A DNA stretch of 64,000 bases from Friedmanniella luteola. GTDB lineage: Bacteria > Actinomycetota > Actinomycetes > Propionibacteriales > Propionibacteriaceae. The DNA lies in contig NZ_LT629749.1 in assembly GCF_900105065.1 (NCBI RefSeq), positions 3,782,001 to 3,846,000 of the forward strand. The letters are read 5' to 3'. Under the pieces are notes generated by a model. It made no database searches and was not told the origin of the DNA. It saw nothing but the letters and a program-made list of their open reading frames with translations. The position numbers and the translations under genes were made by a program. Positions 29,450 to 37,994 of this stretch are shown piece after piece (position 1 is the first letter of the stretch; every line of letters begins with the position of its first letter).

Positions 29450-30631
29450 ATGCCGGAGAACTCCCTGCCCGCCTCCCTGCCCTGGATCGAGCGGCTGGTC
29501 GCGATCGACACCACCAGCCGCAACTCCAACCTCGAGCTGGTCGAGGTGCTGGAGGAGGAGATGGCCCGGCTGGGCCTGGCCCCGGAGCGGATCCCGGACG
29601 CCACGGGCACGAAGGCCAACCTGGTGCTCACCCTGCCCGCGGCGGACGGCAGCACCGGCGGCGGGGTCGTGCTGTCGGGGCACACCGACGTCGTCCCCGT
29701 GGACGGCCAGACCTGGAGCAGCGACCCGTTCGTGCCCGAGGTGCGCGACGGGCGGCTCTACGGCCGCGGCACCGCCGACATGAAGTCGTTCATCGCGGTG
29801 ATCATGCACAAGCTGCCGGAGCTGGCGGCCGCGGCGCTCGCGGAGCCGGTGCACCTGGCCTTCTCCTACGACGAGGAGGTCGGCTGCCTCGGCGGCGCCC
29901 AGATCGCGGCGGCGCTCGGCGCCCGGCCGGAGCCGCCGCGGGTCTGCGTCGTCGGCGAGCCGTCCAGCATGCGGGTGATCGCGGGCCACAAGTCCAGCAA
30001 CCTCGTCGAGCTGGCCTTCCACGGCCGCTCCGCGCACTCCTCCCTCACCCCGCAGGGCGTCAACGCGATCGAGTACGCGGCCCGCCTGGTCACCGCCGTC
30101 CGCGACCTGGCCGACCAGCGCCGCACGGAGGGCCCGTACGACGAGGCCTACGTCGTCCCCTTCACCACGGCGGGCGTCAACGTCGTCAGCGGCGGCATCG
30201 CGACCAACACCGTCCCCGAGCTGTGCACCGTCCGCTACGAGTTCCGGACCGTGGCCGAGGACGACCCGGAGGCGGTCATCGCGGAGATCACCGCCGTGGC
30301 CCGCCGGCTGGAGGCCGAGATGCGGGCGGAGCACCCGTCCGCCTCCGTGGAGGTCCGGGTGATGGCCCAGGTGCCCAGCCTCGACGCGAGCCCCGACGGC
30401 CCGGCCGCGCAGCTGGCCGTCGAGCTCGGTGGCACGGCCTCGACCGACAAGGTCACCTACGGCACCGAGGCCGGCCAGTTCGCGCAGGCCGGCATCGACG
30501 CCGTCGTCTGCGGTCCGGGCGACATCGCGCAGGCGCACGCCGCCGACGAGTACATCGAGCTCGACCAGGTGGTGGCGTGCGAGCAGTTCGTCGACGCGCT
30601 GCTCGCCCGACTGACCCGCACCGACGGCTGA
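29450..30631 (+). CDS. M20-family deacetylase, acetylornithine deacetylase (ArgE)-like
   Basis: A zinc-dependent amidohydrolase of 393 residues. Visible are the first metal histidine SGHTDVVPVDG, the bridging aspartate region GRGTADMKS, the catalytic glutamate pair SYDEEVGCLGG, GEPSSM, the dimerisation-domain histidine GRSAHSSLTPQGVNA and the late CGPGDIAQAHAADEYI with the last metal histidine. The closest named relatives by these motifs are ArgE-type acetylornithine deacetylases, but substrate choice within M20 is not secure. It is followed after nine bases by an MHS transporter with a strong ribosome site, so uptake and hydrolysis of one acylated compound is plausible. Confidence 0.85.
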   Translation: MPENSLPASLPWIERLVAIDTTSRNSNLELVEVLEEEMARLGLAPERIPDATGTKANLVLTLPAADGSTGGGVVLSGHTDVVPVDGQTWSSDPFVPEVRDGRLYGRGTADMKSFIAVIMHKLPELAAAALAEPVHLAFSYDEEVGCLGGAQIAAALGARPEPPRVCVVGEPSSMRVIAGHKSSNLVELAFHGRSAHSSLTPQGVNAIEYAARLVTAVRDLADQRRTEGPYDEAYVVPFTTAGVNVVSGGIATNTVPELCTVRYEFRTVAEDDPEAVIAEITAVARRLEAEMRAEHPSASVEVRVMAQVPSLDASPDGPAAQLAVELGGTASTDKVTYGTEAGQFAQAGIDAVVCGPGDIAQAHAADEYIELDQVVACEQFVDALLARLTRTDG

Positions 30632-30640
30632 GGAGCACCC

Positions 30641-31930
30641 ATGAGCCAGACCACCGCCACCGCGACCACGCTGACGCCGGAGCAGCGGAGCACCGCCCGC
30701 CGCGCCGTCGTCGCCTCGTCCATGGGCAACGCCCTGGAGTGGTTCGACATCATCGTGTACGCCTCGTTCGCGGTGGTGATCAGCCGGCTGTTCTTCCCGG
30801 AGGCGGGCGGCGCGACCGGGCTGCTCTTCACCTTCGGCGCCTTCGCCACGTCGTACCTGATCCGGCCGCTCGGCGCGCTGGTGCTCGGCTCCTACGCCGA
30901 CCGCTCGGGCCGCAAGGCGGCGCTGACGGTGACCATCGCGATCATGACCGTCGGCACGGCGATCATGGCCTTCGCCCCGACCGCCGCCACCATCGGCGCG
31001 GCGGCGGGCCTGGTCATCCTGCTGTCCCGGTTGCTGCAGGGCTTCTCGGCCGGTGGCGAGTTCGGCACGGCGACCACCTTCCTGGTGGAGAACGCCCCGC
31101 ACCGCAAGGCCTTCTACGCCTCCTGGCAGGTGGCGACCCAGGGGCTGGCCATGCTGCTGGCCTCGCTCTTCGGGTTCGGGCTCAACTACTTGCTCACGAC
31201 CGCCCAGCTCGACGCCTGGGGCTGGCGGATCCCCTTCTTCTTCGGCCTGCTGGTGGGCCCGGTGGGCTTGTACATCCGGCTCAAGATGGACGAGACCCCG
31301 GAGTTCGCCGCGGCGGAGAAGGTGAAGTCCCCGGTGGTGCGCACCCTCGTCGACCACACCGGCCGCGTGCTCAGCGCCGCCGCCGCCGTCGGGTTGGCCT
31401 CGATCTCGGTGTACCTGATCCTCTACATGCCCACCTTCGCCGTCAGCAACCTCGAGCTCCCCCGCTACGCCGGCTTCCTCGGCGGCATCATCAGCGGCCT
31501 CGTCAGCTTCGTGGGCGTGCCGTTCGTGGGCCGGCTGGCCGACCGCGTCGGGCCGCTGCGGATCATGCTGCCGGCGGCGCTCGTCTCGCTGGTCCTCGCG
31601 CTGCCGCTCTTCCTCCTCCTGGTGGCGAACCCGTCGGTGCTGGTCCTGACGCTCGTGCAGGTGGTGCTGGGCATCCAGATGGCGTTCTACTTCGGCCCCC
31701 TGCCGGCGCTGCTGTCCTTCATGTACCCGACGGCGATCCGCACCACCGGGCTCTCGATCTCCTACAACCTGGGCGTGACGCTGTTCGGCGGCTTCGCGCC
31801 CATCATCCTGACGTGGCTGATCGACGCCAGCGGCAGCCTGCTGTCCCCCAGCTACTACTTCATGGCCGTGGCCGTCGTGTCGATCACCGGCCTGCTGGTC
31901 ATCCGGAGCCGGGGCTACGTGCACCGCTGA
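30641..31930 (+). CDS. MFS metabolite:H+ symporter (MHS family)
   Basis: A 12-helix proton symporter of 429 residues. MHS marks are GNALEWFDIIVYASFAVVI in helix 1, the loop RPLGALVLGSYADRSGRKAAL (motif A), RLLQGFSAGGEFGTATTFL, and PTAIRTTGLSISYN near the end. Relatives carry organic acids, betaines or shikimate; the substrate here is unknown. GAGGAG lies before the ATG, and it follows the M20 peptidase by nine bases, suggesting an operon that imports the peptidase substrate or a related acid. Confidence 0.88.
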   Translation: MSQTTATATTLTPEQRSTARRAVVASSMGNALEWFDIIVYASFAVVISRLFFPEAGGATGLLFTFGAFATSYLIRPLGALVLGSYADRSGRKAALTVTIAIMTVGTAIMAFAPTAATIGAAAGLVILLSRLLQGFSAGGEFGTATTFLVENAPHRKAFYASWQVATQGLAMLLASLFGFGLNYLLTTAQLDAWGWRIPFFFGLLVGPVGLYIRLKMDETPEFAAAEKVKSPVVRTLVDHTGRVLSAAAAVGLASISVYLILYMPTFAVSNLELPRYAGFLGGIISGLVSFVGVPFVGRLADRVGPLRIMLPAALVSLVLALPLFLLLVANPSVLVLTLVQVVLGIQMAFYFGPLPALLSFMYPTAIRTTGLSISYNLGVTLFGGFAPIILTWLIDASGSLLSPSYYFMAVAVVSITGLLVIRSRGYVHR

Positions 31931-31951
31931 GCCCCGCGCGGAGGCGGCGCG

Positions 31952-31964
31952 TAGGGTTCGGCGC
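31952..31964 (+). promoter_or_regulatory. -10 of leaderless small-protein transcript
   Basis: TAGGGT (31952-31957), seven bases, then ATG at 31965. Confidence 0.45.
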
Positions 31965-32243
31965 ATGCCTGATGAGCCGCTCGAAGACGTCGACGTCCGC
32001 AACAACCGGGAGTCGCGCGCCGCCTCCGCCTCCCACGCCAGCCCGGTCGCCCGGGCCAGCGACGGCGGGGCCGTGCCCCGCGAGGCCCCCGGGGCCGGTG
32101 ACCTGCCCGAGCCCGTGCTCGACGGCACGGCGGACGGCAACCCGATCTCCGGCGTGACGATCAGCGAGGCCGACCTCGACGACGCCGTGCAGGCCGACAC
32201 CGGCCCCGAGGAGCCGGGCGGCCGGGGACGTCAGGGACGCTGA
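31965..32243 (+). CDS. Small acidic hypothetical protein
   Basis: A 92-residue protein without a recognised domain, rich in D, E, A, G and P and likely disordered. It has no membrane segment and no cysteine. The middle segment LPEPVLDGTADGNPISGVTISEADLDDAVQADTG is the most structured-looking part. Support for it being a gene comes from its own leaderless-type promoter, actinobacterial codon bias with G/C third positions, and its position in a free gap between the MHS transporter and the convergent dehydrogenase. Its function is unknown. Confidence 0.6.
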   Translation: MPDEPLEDVDVRNNRESRAASASHASPVARASDGGAVPREAPGAGDLPEPVLDGTADGNPISGVTISEADLDDAVQADTGPEEPGGRGRQGR

Positions 32244-32288
32244 GCCGGTCGTCCGCCCGGGCCTCACCGCAGCACCGGGGCCCGCAGC

Positions 32289-33269
32289 TCACCAGGGGGC
32301 CGCGACCCCCAGCTCGGCCGCGGCCGCCCCGAGCAGGGCGCGGTGCTCCTCCCCGACCGGGATGCCGGCAGCGCGGGCGGCCCGCTCGCGCTCGGCCTCG
32401 ATGCCGCCCGGCAGGTAGGTGCCCTGGCCGGCGGTGACGGGGCGGAGCGTCCACACGGCGCGGACGTAGGCGTCCATCTCGGCCCTGAAGTGCTCCGGCT
32501 CGGCGAACAGCGCGATCTTGAGCAGGACCACCATCGACCCCTGGTTGGCCCCGGGCCAGCGGCGCTCGGCGCGAACCGGGTCGAGGGGGACGCCGGCCAG
32601 CAGCCCGCCCCAGGCCTGGCAGACCGCGCCCAGCCCGATCGCCCGGTGCACGAGCCCCGGCGCGAGCCTCGCGATCTCGTCCCGGTGCGGTGAGTCGGCG
32701 TAGAGGTCGTGCATCGCCCCGAAGTCCAGGACCAGCGGGTCCTCCTCGCCCGTCGGCGCGGTGAAGGCCATCGGCGAGCCGCCGGCGGCGCTGTGGACCG
32801 GGTCGCCGGGGCGCAGGTCGAGCTGGTGGCCGGACGTGACGAAGCAGAGGACGTCGTGGCCGAGCGTCATGCGGGCGTACAGCCCGGCCGCCCCGAAGTG
32901 CCCGTGCTGCCGGGTGACCAGGACGGCGACGTCGCTGTCGGCGACCTTGTCGAGCAGCCGTCGGGTGCCCTCCGCGGCGGCGAAGTAGCCGAGTCCGCCG
33001 TCGCCGTCGACGAGCAGGCTGTTCGCGGTCTCGCGGACGACGGCCGGCTCCGGTGCCGGGTTGAGCGAGCCGTCCCGGACCAGCCGGACGTAGGTGGCCA
33101 GCTGCTGGGTCCCGTGGCTGAGCACACCGCGCAGGTCGTTCGCGGTCAGCAGCTCGGCGAGCAGCGTCGCCCGCTGCGCCGGCATGCCCGCCGCCACCCC
33201 GAGCTCGGCGGCGAAGCGCTCCATCGCCGCAGCCTCGACCCGGACGAACGCCTCCGGCGGGATGTTCAC
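32289..33269 (-). CDS. LDH2/malate-ureidoglycolate-type oxidoreductase
   Basis: NAD(P)-dependent dehydrogenase of the LDH2 family (malate, L-sulpholactate, ureidoglycolate, methylmalate-type substrates), 326 residues. The family pattern is seen in LLTANDLRGVLSHGTQQLATYVR near residue 42, with the catalytic histidine in SHG, then RQHGHFGAAGLYARM, and the loop PMAFTAPTGEEDPLVLDFG near 190. The GTG start has GAGGAG upstream. It precedes no obvious partner: the next gene downstream is the small convergent protein, and the upstream 263-base gap holds only a short TG-loop hairpin (33429-33444). Confidence 0.82.
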   Translation of the reverse strand: MNIPPEAFVRVEAAAMERFAAELGVAAGMPAQRATLLAELLTANDLRGVLSHGTQQLATYVRLVRDGSLNPAPEPAVVRETANSLLVDGDGGLGYFAAAEGTRRLLDKVADSDVAVLVTRQHGHFGAAGLYARMTLGHDVLCFVTSGHQLDLRPGDPVHSAAGGSPMAFTAPTGEEDPLVLDFGAMHDLYADSPHRDEIARLAPGLVHRAIGLGAVCQAWGGLLAGVPLDPVRAERRWPGANQGSMVVLLKIALFAEPEHFRAEMDAYVRAVWTLRPVTAGQGTYLPGGIEAERERAARAAGIPVGEEHRALLGAAAAELGVAAPW

Positions 33270-33532
33270 GGGGCTCCTCGGGGTGGTCGGGTGGGCGGTC
33301 CGGAGGAGTCTGGCAGGCGTGCCTCGGCCACGCCACGGCGCTCCCTCGTCGCCGCGGCGTCTGCCCGCGCCGCGGGGACCAGCAGGCGCCTTGGGGTGGG
33401 GTTCGGGGTGCGGGGAGGCGCGTCACCCCGACCGGTGCCGGTCGACGGAGGAGGCGTCGCCCGCCCCTCGCGGTCCACCCACTGCTGCCCCGTCATCGTC
33501 CTCGGCCGTCCCGTCGTGAGCCGTCCGCGCCC

Positions 33533-34330
33533 TCAGCGCAGGTAGCTCGCCCCGTTGAAGTCGACGACGGCGCCGGACACCCACTCGGCTCCGGGCTCGG
33601 CGAGCGCCAGCACGGCGCCGGCGACCTCCTCCGGCGTCGCGACCCGGCCGAAGGGGCTCTGCGCGCGGATGGCGTCGCCCTCGGGCGCGTCGAGCAGGCC
33701 GGAGGCCATGTCGGTGGCGATGAACCCGGGCGCCAGGCTGACGACGGCGATGCCCTCCGGCGCCAGGGCGATGGCCATCGACTGGCCGAAGGCGTGCAGG
33801 CCGGCCTTGCTGGCGCCGTAGGCGGGGACGTCGGGCTCGCCCCGGTAGGCGCCCCGGGAGCCGACGTTGACGATCCGGCCGCGCGGGGCGCCGGCGGCCG
33901 GCGCGACGTCGATCATGTGCCGGGCGACGCACCAGGTCAGGTTCGCGGCGCCGAGCAGGTTGGTGGCCAGCGTGACCTGCCACGCCCGCACCCAGGCGTC
34001 GTAGTCGACGTCGGTGATCCGGTGGTCGCCGCGCCGGCTGCCGCCGTCCGCCGGGTCGAGGAACAGCGCTGCGTTGTTGACCAGGACGTCCACCCGCCCG
34101 ACGGCGTCGAACGCCTCCGCCGCGAGCCGCTGCACCTGGGCCGGGTCGGCGAGGTCGGCGCGGACCAGCGCGTGGCCCTCGCCGGGCAGGGAGTCGAGGA
34201 GCTCCCGGGCCCGGTCCTCCGCCGCCCGGTAGTGGACGACGACGCGGTCGCCGCGGGCGGCGAACGCCTGCGCGGTCGCCGCGCCGACGCCCCGTGAGGA
34301 GCCGGTGACCAGCACGCCGCGCCCGCTCAC
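33533..34330 (-). CDS. Short-chain dehydrogenase/reductase
   Basis: NAD(P)(H)-dependent oxidoreductase with a Rossmann fold, 265 residues. The nucleotide loop is VTGSSRGVGAATAQAF (about 7-22), followed by NNAALFLDP, the catalytic serine in NVGSRGAY, and YGASK as the YxxxK pair. The end, VSGAVVDFNGASYLR, resembles FabG-type proteins. It is the third gene of an operon with an NCS1 permease and a cysteine hydrolase, joined by GTGA overlaps, so it likely acts on the same imported heterocycle or its breakdown product. This is context inference. Confidence 0.87.
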   Translation of the reverse strand: MSGRGVLVTGSSRGVGAATAQAFAARGDRVVVHYRAAEDRARELLDSLPGEGHALVRADLADPAQVQRLAAEAFDAVGRVDVLVNNAALFLDPADGGSRRGDHRITDVDYDAWVRAWQVTLATNLLGAANLTWCVARHMIDVAPAAGAPRGRIVNVGSRGAYRGEPDVPAYGASKAGLHAFGQSMAIALAPEGIAVVSLAPGFIATDMASGLLDAPEGDAIRAQSPFGRVATPEEVAGAVLALAEPGAEWVSGAVVDFNGASYLR

Positions 34331-34872
34331 CCGAGCACCTCCGCCACCGTCGTCAGGGTGATCAGCGGCGCGTAGAGGCCCATCGTCTCCAGCGCGCGGT
34401 GGTGGTCGGCGTCGGTGGCGCCGGCGCACCCGTCGGTCACCACCCGGACGGCCACCCCGGCGTCGGCGGCGGCCAGCGCCGTCGAGAGCACGCAGCAGTC
34501 GGTGGAGACCCCGGTCAGGACGAGCGTGCCGGCGCCGTGGACCGCGGCGGCGAGCGCCGGGCCCCACTTGCCGAACGTCGGAGCGCTCACCACGGGCACG
34601 TCGAGGTCGGCGAGCTCCGGGGCCAGCGCGTAGAGCGGGTCGTCGTCGGGGACGAGGGCGAACGGCCAGTCGGCGTAGTAGGGCACCCAGGCGCCGCGCG
34701 GCTCGGCCGGGGCGACGAAGCGGGTCAGCACGGTCCGGCCGGCGAAGGCCGGCAGCAGCCGCTGGGTCGCGGCGACCGCCCGGGGGTACTGGGCCGACGC
34801 CCAGGGGCTGGCCGGGTCACCGAAGACGTGCTGCAGGTCCACCCCCACGAGCCAGGCGTCGTCGAGGGTCAC
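34327..34872 (-). CDS. Isochorismatase-family cysteine hydrolase
   Basis: A 181-residue alpha/beta hydrolase of the isochorismatase/nicotinamidase superfamily. Candidate catalytic triad: Asp in LVGVDLQHVFGDP, Lys in FGKWGPALAA, and the nucleophile Cys in LTGVSTDCCVLSTALAAADAG (the common GxxTDxCV box). The family hydrolyses amides and ureido groups or enol ethers. Its position directly after an NCS1 nucleobase/allantoin-type permease makes an amidohydrolase step in purine, pyrimidine or hydantoin breakdown likely. Start and stop overlap both neighbours (GTGA). Confidence 0.85.
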   Translation of the reverse strand: MTLDDAWLVGVDLQHVFGDPASPWASAQYPRAVAATQRLLPAFAGRTVLTRFVAPAEPRGAWVPYYADWPFALVPDDDPLYALAPELADLDVPVVSAPTFGKWGPALAAAVHGAGTLVLTGVSTDCCVLSTALAAADAGVAVRVVTDGCAGATDADHHRALETMGLYAPLITLTTVAEVLG

Positions 34873-36353
34873 CGCGCCTCCTGCGCCCGCACCTGGCCAC
34901 GGGTCAGCAGCAGGGTCCCGACGAAGCCGACCAGCAGCGCCAGCAGGACGCCCAGGTTGGCGAACGCCCAGCCGCCCTCGCGGCCCCCGATCGGACCCAG
35001 CAGGTAGCCCTGCCAGCCGAGCCAGCCGGCGTAGGTGTTGGTGACCAGGCCCCAGCCGAGCAGCGTGGCCACCACCATGAGCACGATCGGGACGACCCGG
35101 ACGTCGCCGTAGCGGCCCCCGCCGTCGTAGAGCGCCGGCTCGTCGTAGTCGCGGTGGCGGAGCGCGACGTCGGCCAGCATGATCCCGCACCAGGCCGCGA
35201 CGGGGACACCGAGCGTGATGAGGAAGCCCTGGAAGGTGATGAGGAAGCTGTCGCTGAAGAAGACGACGTAGACCGCGCCCAGGACCATCAGGACGCCGTC
35301 GACGCCGGCCGCGACGGGCCGCGGGATGCGGACCCCGGCGCTCAGCAGGGCCAGGCCGGAGGAGTAGATGTCCAGCACCGCGCCGCCGACCAGGCCGAGC
35401 ACCGCGACGAGGGCGAACGGGACGAGGAACCAGGTGGGCAGCAGGGTGGTGAGGGCGCCGATCGGGTCGGCGGCGATGCCCTCGCTGAGCTCGGTCGACG
35501 AGCCCGCCAGCAGCACGCCGAAGAACACCAGCAGCACCGGGGCCACCGAGCCGCCGAGCGTGGTCCAGAGCGTGACGCCGGTCCCGGAGGTGGTGCGCGG
35601 GAGGTAGCGGGAGTAGTCGGCGGCCGCGTTCACCCAGCCCAGGCCGAAGCCCGTCATCATGAAGACCAGGGCGCCGACCACGGCGGCCGCGGACCCCGAC
35701 GGCAGGGCGGCGACCGCCCCGAGGTCGATGTCGTCGAGCACCAGCAGCACGTAGGCGACGGTGAGCACGCCGGTGATGATCGTGATCCAGCGCTGCAGCC
35801 GCATGATCGCGGTGAACCCGGCGACGCCGGCGGCCACCACGAGCGCGGCCACCACGACGAGGGCGACGACCTTGGTGCCCGTGCCGCCGCCCGCAGCCAG
35901 CCGGTCGAGGACGGTCGCGGTGCTCAGCACCGCGAGCGAGGTGAGGACGGTCTCCCAGCCCACCGTCAGCACCCAGGAGAGCAGCGACGGCAGCCGGTTC
36001 CCGCGGACGCCGAAGGCCGCCCGGCTGAGCACCATGGTGGGCGCGGAGCCGCGCTTGCCCGCCAGGGCCACGAAGCCGCAGAGCAGGAACGAGACGACGA
36101 TGCCGACGACGGCGACGACGGTGGCCTGGGCGAACGAGACGCCGAAGCCGAGCAGGAAGGCGCCGTAGCTGATGCCGAACACGGAGACGTTGGCCCCGAA
36201 CCAGGGCCAGAACAGGTCGCGGGCGGCGCCCTTCCGCTCGCTCTCGTCGATCGTGTCGAGGCCGTTGACCTCGATGCCGCCGCGGGTGACCCCCGGCGTC
36301 GGAGTGCTGGCGTGGGAGCCGCCCGGGCCCGTGCCCGTGGAGGTGCTGGTCAT
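34869..36353 (-). CDS. NCS1-family nucleobase/thiamine/allantoin-type permease
   Basis: A 494-residue membrane importer with about 12 helices. The N-terminal amphipathic part reads IDESERKGAARDLFWPWFGANVSVFGISYGAFLLGFG, as in cytosine or purine permeases of the NCS1 family. Other family marks are SRAAFGVRGNRLPSLLSWVLTVGWET and ADYSRYLPRTTSGTGVTLWTTLGG. It is the first gene of a three-gene operon (permease, hydrolase, SDR) with its own -10. Substrates of the family include cytosine, purines, hydantoins, allantoin and thiamine; the precise one is not deducible here. Confidence 0.87.
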   Translation of the reverse strand: MTSTSTGTGPGGSHASTPTPGVTRGGIEVNGLDTIDESERKGAARDLFWPWFGANVSVFGISYGAFLLGFGVSFAQATVVAVVGIVVSFLLCGFVALAGKRGSAPTMVLSRAAFGVRGNRLPSLLSWVLTVGWETVLTSLAVLSTATVLDRLAAGGGTGTKVVALVVVAALVVAAGVAGFTAIMRLQRWITIITGVLTVAYVLLVLDDIDLGAVAALPSGSAAAVVGALVFMMTGFGLGWVNAAADYSRYLPRTTSGTGVTLWTTLGGSVAPVLLVFFGVLLAGSSTELSEGIAADPIGALTTLLPTWFLVPFALVAVLGLVGGAVLDIYSSGLALLSAGVRIPRPVAAGVDGVLMVLGAVYVVFFSDSFLITFQGFLITLGVPVAAWCGIMLADVALRHRDYDEPALYDGGGRYGDVRVVPIVLMVVATLLGWGLVTNTYAGWLGWQGYLLGPIGGREGGWAFANLGVLLALLVGFVGTLLLTRGQVRAQEAR

Positions 36354-36365
36354 GCCTCGATCCTA
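36354..36365 (-). promoter_or_regulatory. -10 of leaderless NCS1-operon transcript
   Basis: Minus-strand TAGGAT (36365-36360), six bases, then the ATG at 36353. The divergent rarD gene begins 84 bases away. Confidence 0.5.
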
Positions 36366-36436
36366 GAGAGGCGTTGGTGGTTCGTTCGGCTAATCTTCCG
36401 GGGGCGACCGCCACAGCGCGAGGGAGAGGGTCACCG

Positions 36437-37351
36437 GTGAGCGAGCAGGACCGTCAGCGTCGAGGCGTCCTCTACGGGCTGGGGGCCTACGGGCTCTGGG
36501 GCGCGGTGCCGCTGTTCTGGCCGCTCGTCGCCCGTGCGGGGTCGCTGGAGCTGCTGGCGCACCGGGTCGTCTGGTCCCTGGTCATCTCGGGTCTGCTGGC
36601 GCTGGTGCTGCTGCCGCGGGGCTGGTTCGGGCGGCTGGCGAACCGGCGGACGCTGCTCATGCTGGGGCTGGCGGCCGCCGTCGTCTCGGTCAACTGGGGC
36701 CTCTACATCTGGGCCGTCAACCACGGGCACGTGCTCGAGACCTCGCTGGGCTACTACATCAACCCGATCCTCTCGATCCTCGTCGGTGTCGTCGTGCTCG
36801 GCGAGCGGATGGCCGCGCTGCAGTGGGTGAGCGTCGGGCTGGCCGCGGTGGCGGTCGTCGTGCTGACGGTGGAGTACGGCCGGCTGCCCTGGATCTCGCT
36901 GGTGCTGGCCGCGAGCTTCGCCACCTACGGGGTGATGAAGAAGCAGGTGAACGGCGGTGCGGTCGAGACCCTGACCGTGGAGTCGGCCCTGCTGGTGCCG
37001 GTGGCGCTCGGCTACCTGGTCCACCTGCAGGCCCGCGGGGGCAGCACGTTCATCACGCTCGGCTGGAGCCACAGCCTGCTGCTGGTCGCCACCGGTGTGG
37101 TCACGGTGGTGCCGCTGCTGTTCTTCGCCGCCTCGGCGACGCGGCTGCCGTTGAGCACGCTGGGGCTGCTGCAGTACCTCGCGCCCACGCTGCAGTTCCT
37201 GCTGGGCGTCAGCTACTTCGGCGAGCAGATGTCGACGGGACGCTGGGTCGGCTTCGGGCTGGTCTGGCTGGCGCTGATGCTGATGAGCGGCCACGGCCTG
37301 CACCGGGCGAACGCGAACCGCCGCGAGCGGCTGGTGGCCGAGCCGGTCTGA
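36437..37351 (+). CDS. rarD: EamA-family transporter RarD
   Basis: A ten-helix drug/metabolite transporter of 304 residues. The RarD family is clear from LYGLGAYGLWGAVPLFWPL at the start, the HRVVWSL segment, VNWGLYIWAVNHGHVLETSLGYYINPIL, and GLLQYLAPTLQFLLGV near the C-terminus. The substrate is not established for the family (chloramphenicol sensitivity is the historical phenotype). A GGGAGAGGG ribosome site precedes the GTG. It diverges from the NCS1 operon and converges on a small-protein pair. Confidence 0.93.
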   Translation: MSEQDRQRRGVLYGLGAYGLWGAVPLFWPLVARAGSLELLAHRVVWSLVISGLLALVLLPRGWFGRLANRRTLLMLGLAAAVVSVNWGLYIWAVNHGHVLETSLGYYINPILSILVGVVVLGERMAALQWVSVGLAAVAVVVLTVEYGRLPWISLVLAASFATYGVMKKQVNGGAVETLTVESALLVPVALGYLVHLQARGGSTFITLGWSHSLLLVATGVVTVVPLLFFAASATRLPLSTLGLLQYLAPTLQFLLGVSYFGEQMSTGRWVGFGLVWLALMLMSGHGLHRANANRRERLVAEPV

Positions 37352-37372
37352 CCGGGCTCGGCGGACCGGCTC
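37340..37372. terminator. Hairpin at the rarD 3' end
   Basis: GAGCCGGTC (37340-37348) and GACCGGCTC (37364-37372) are perfect arms; the left arm is in the last rarD codons. It serves convergent transcription with the 56-residue gene. Confidence 0.5.
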
Positions 37373-37391
37373 GGTGGTCAGGTCTGGGCGG

Positions 37392-37562
37392 TCAGGGCTG
37401 GGCGAGCGCGGGACCGGGAGCACCGGTCGGCCGCACCGTCGGCTGGGCCTCGGCGATCTTGCGGATCCCGGCGGGCGTCGGCCGCTGGAGCGAGTCGTTG
37501 ACGCGCACGAGCAGTCGAGCGCGCTGCACGTCGGCACTGGTCACCTTCACGACCTTGGCCAT
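37392..37562 (-). CDS. Small basic hypothetical protein (56 aa)
   Basis: MAKVVKVTSADVQRARLLVR at the N-terminus, then NDSLQRPTPAGIRKIAEAQP and a Pro-rich tail, 56 residues, basic with no membrane span. Evidence for it being real: a GGAGAAGGAG ribosome site before the ATG and a one-base stop/start overlap (TGATG) with the upstream 133-residue gene. No family is recognised. It may be produced only when the upstream gene is translated. Confidence 0.7.
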   Translation of the reverse strand: MAKVVKVTSADVQRARLLVRVNDSLQRPTPAGIRKIAEAQPTVRPTGAPGPALAQP

Positions 37563-37963
37563 CAGGGTGCTCCTTCTCCTCGGTCTGCTCCTCCAGTATC
37601 GCCCGTCCCGTCAAGCCCGCCCGGGACGAGGTCGCCCGCCCCGACCTCGAGGGCGACGACGGCGTCGGGGTCGGCCTCCATCTCCTCCTGCAGCCGGCGC
37701 AGGCCCGCGGTGATCGCCTCCGACACCGCGTTCAGCTGCGACTGCGACAGGTCGCCGGCGTTCAGCAGGTACTGCAGCTGGGCGATGCCCAGCCGGCAGG
37801 TGACGGCGTCGGGTTCCAGGGCGAAGGAGATGTAGCGGTCGACGTCGGACTGCAGCCGGGTGGCGGCGGCCGTCCCGGTCACGCTGCGGTAGGCGACGAG
37901 CGGGCCGAGGAAGGTGCCCAGGGCCGCCACCGCCGCCGCCCCGAAGGTGGCCCACTCAAGCAT
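37562..37963 (-). CDS. Hypothetical protein with one N-terminal membrane helix (133 aa)
   Basis: Residues 3-25 (EWATFGAAAVAALGTFLGPLVAY) form a membrane anchor. A helical cytoplasmic domain follows (about 30-105, including DRYISFALEPDAVTCRLGIAQL and SQSQLNAVSEAITAGLRRL), then a Gly/Asp-rich tail. No known domain is recognised. It sits downstream of a TetR gene with a 12-codon mini-ORF in between and is coupled to the 56-residue gene after it. The ATG at 37963 lacks a good ribosome site, which fits coupling to the mini-ORF. Confidence 0.65.
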   Translation of the reverse strand: MLEWATFGAAAVAALGTFLGPLVAYRSVTGTAAATRLQSDVDRYISFALEPDAVTCRLGIAQLQYLLNAGDLSQSQLNAVSEAITAGLRRLQEEMEADPDAVVALEVGAGDLVPGGLDGTGDTGGADRGEGAP

Positions 37964-37994
37964 CGCGACGCCCCGCCGCCCGTCCGCTCGTCAT
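37956..37994 (-). other. Possible 12-codon mini-ORF coupling tetR to the 133-aa gene
   Basis: ATG at 37994 overlaps the TetR stop (ATGA), reads MTSGRAAGRRDA and ends with a TGA that lies within the first codons of the next gene (ATGCTTGA). A TAGCGT hexamer is six bases upstream, as at hadA. It may be a leaderless leader peptide or only a chance reading frame. Confidence 0.35.

Noticed and set aside
27707-32200. A 1497-codon open frame on the minus strand covering several genes
   Set aside because: Only its last 545 codons (ABC-F, from 29344) are a gene. The rest is antisense to the M20 peptidase and MHS transporter and has His/Gln/Arg/Gly-rich composition typical of shadow frames in high-GC DNA.
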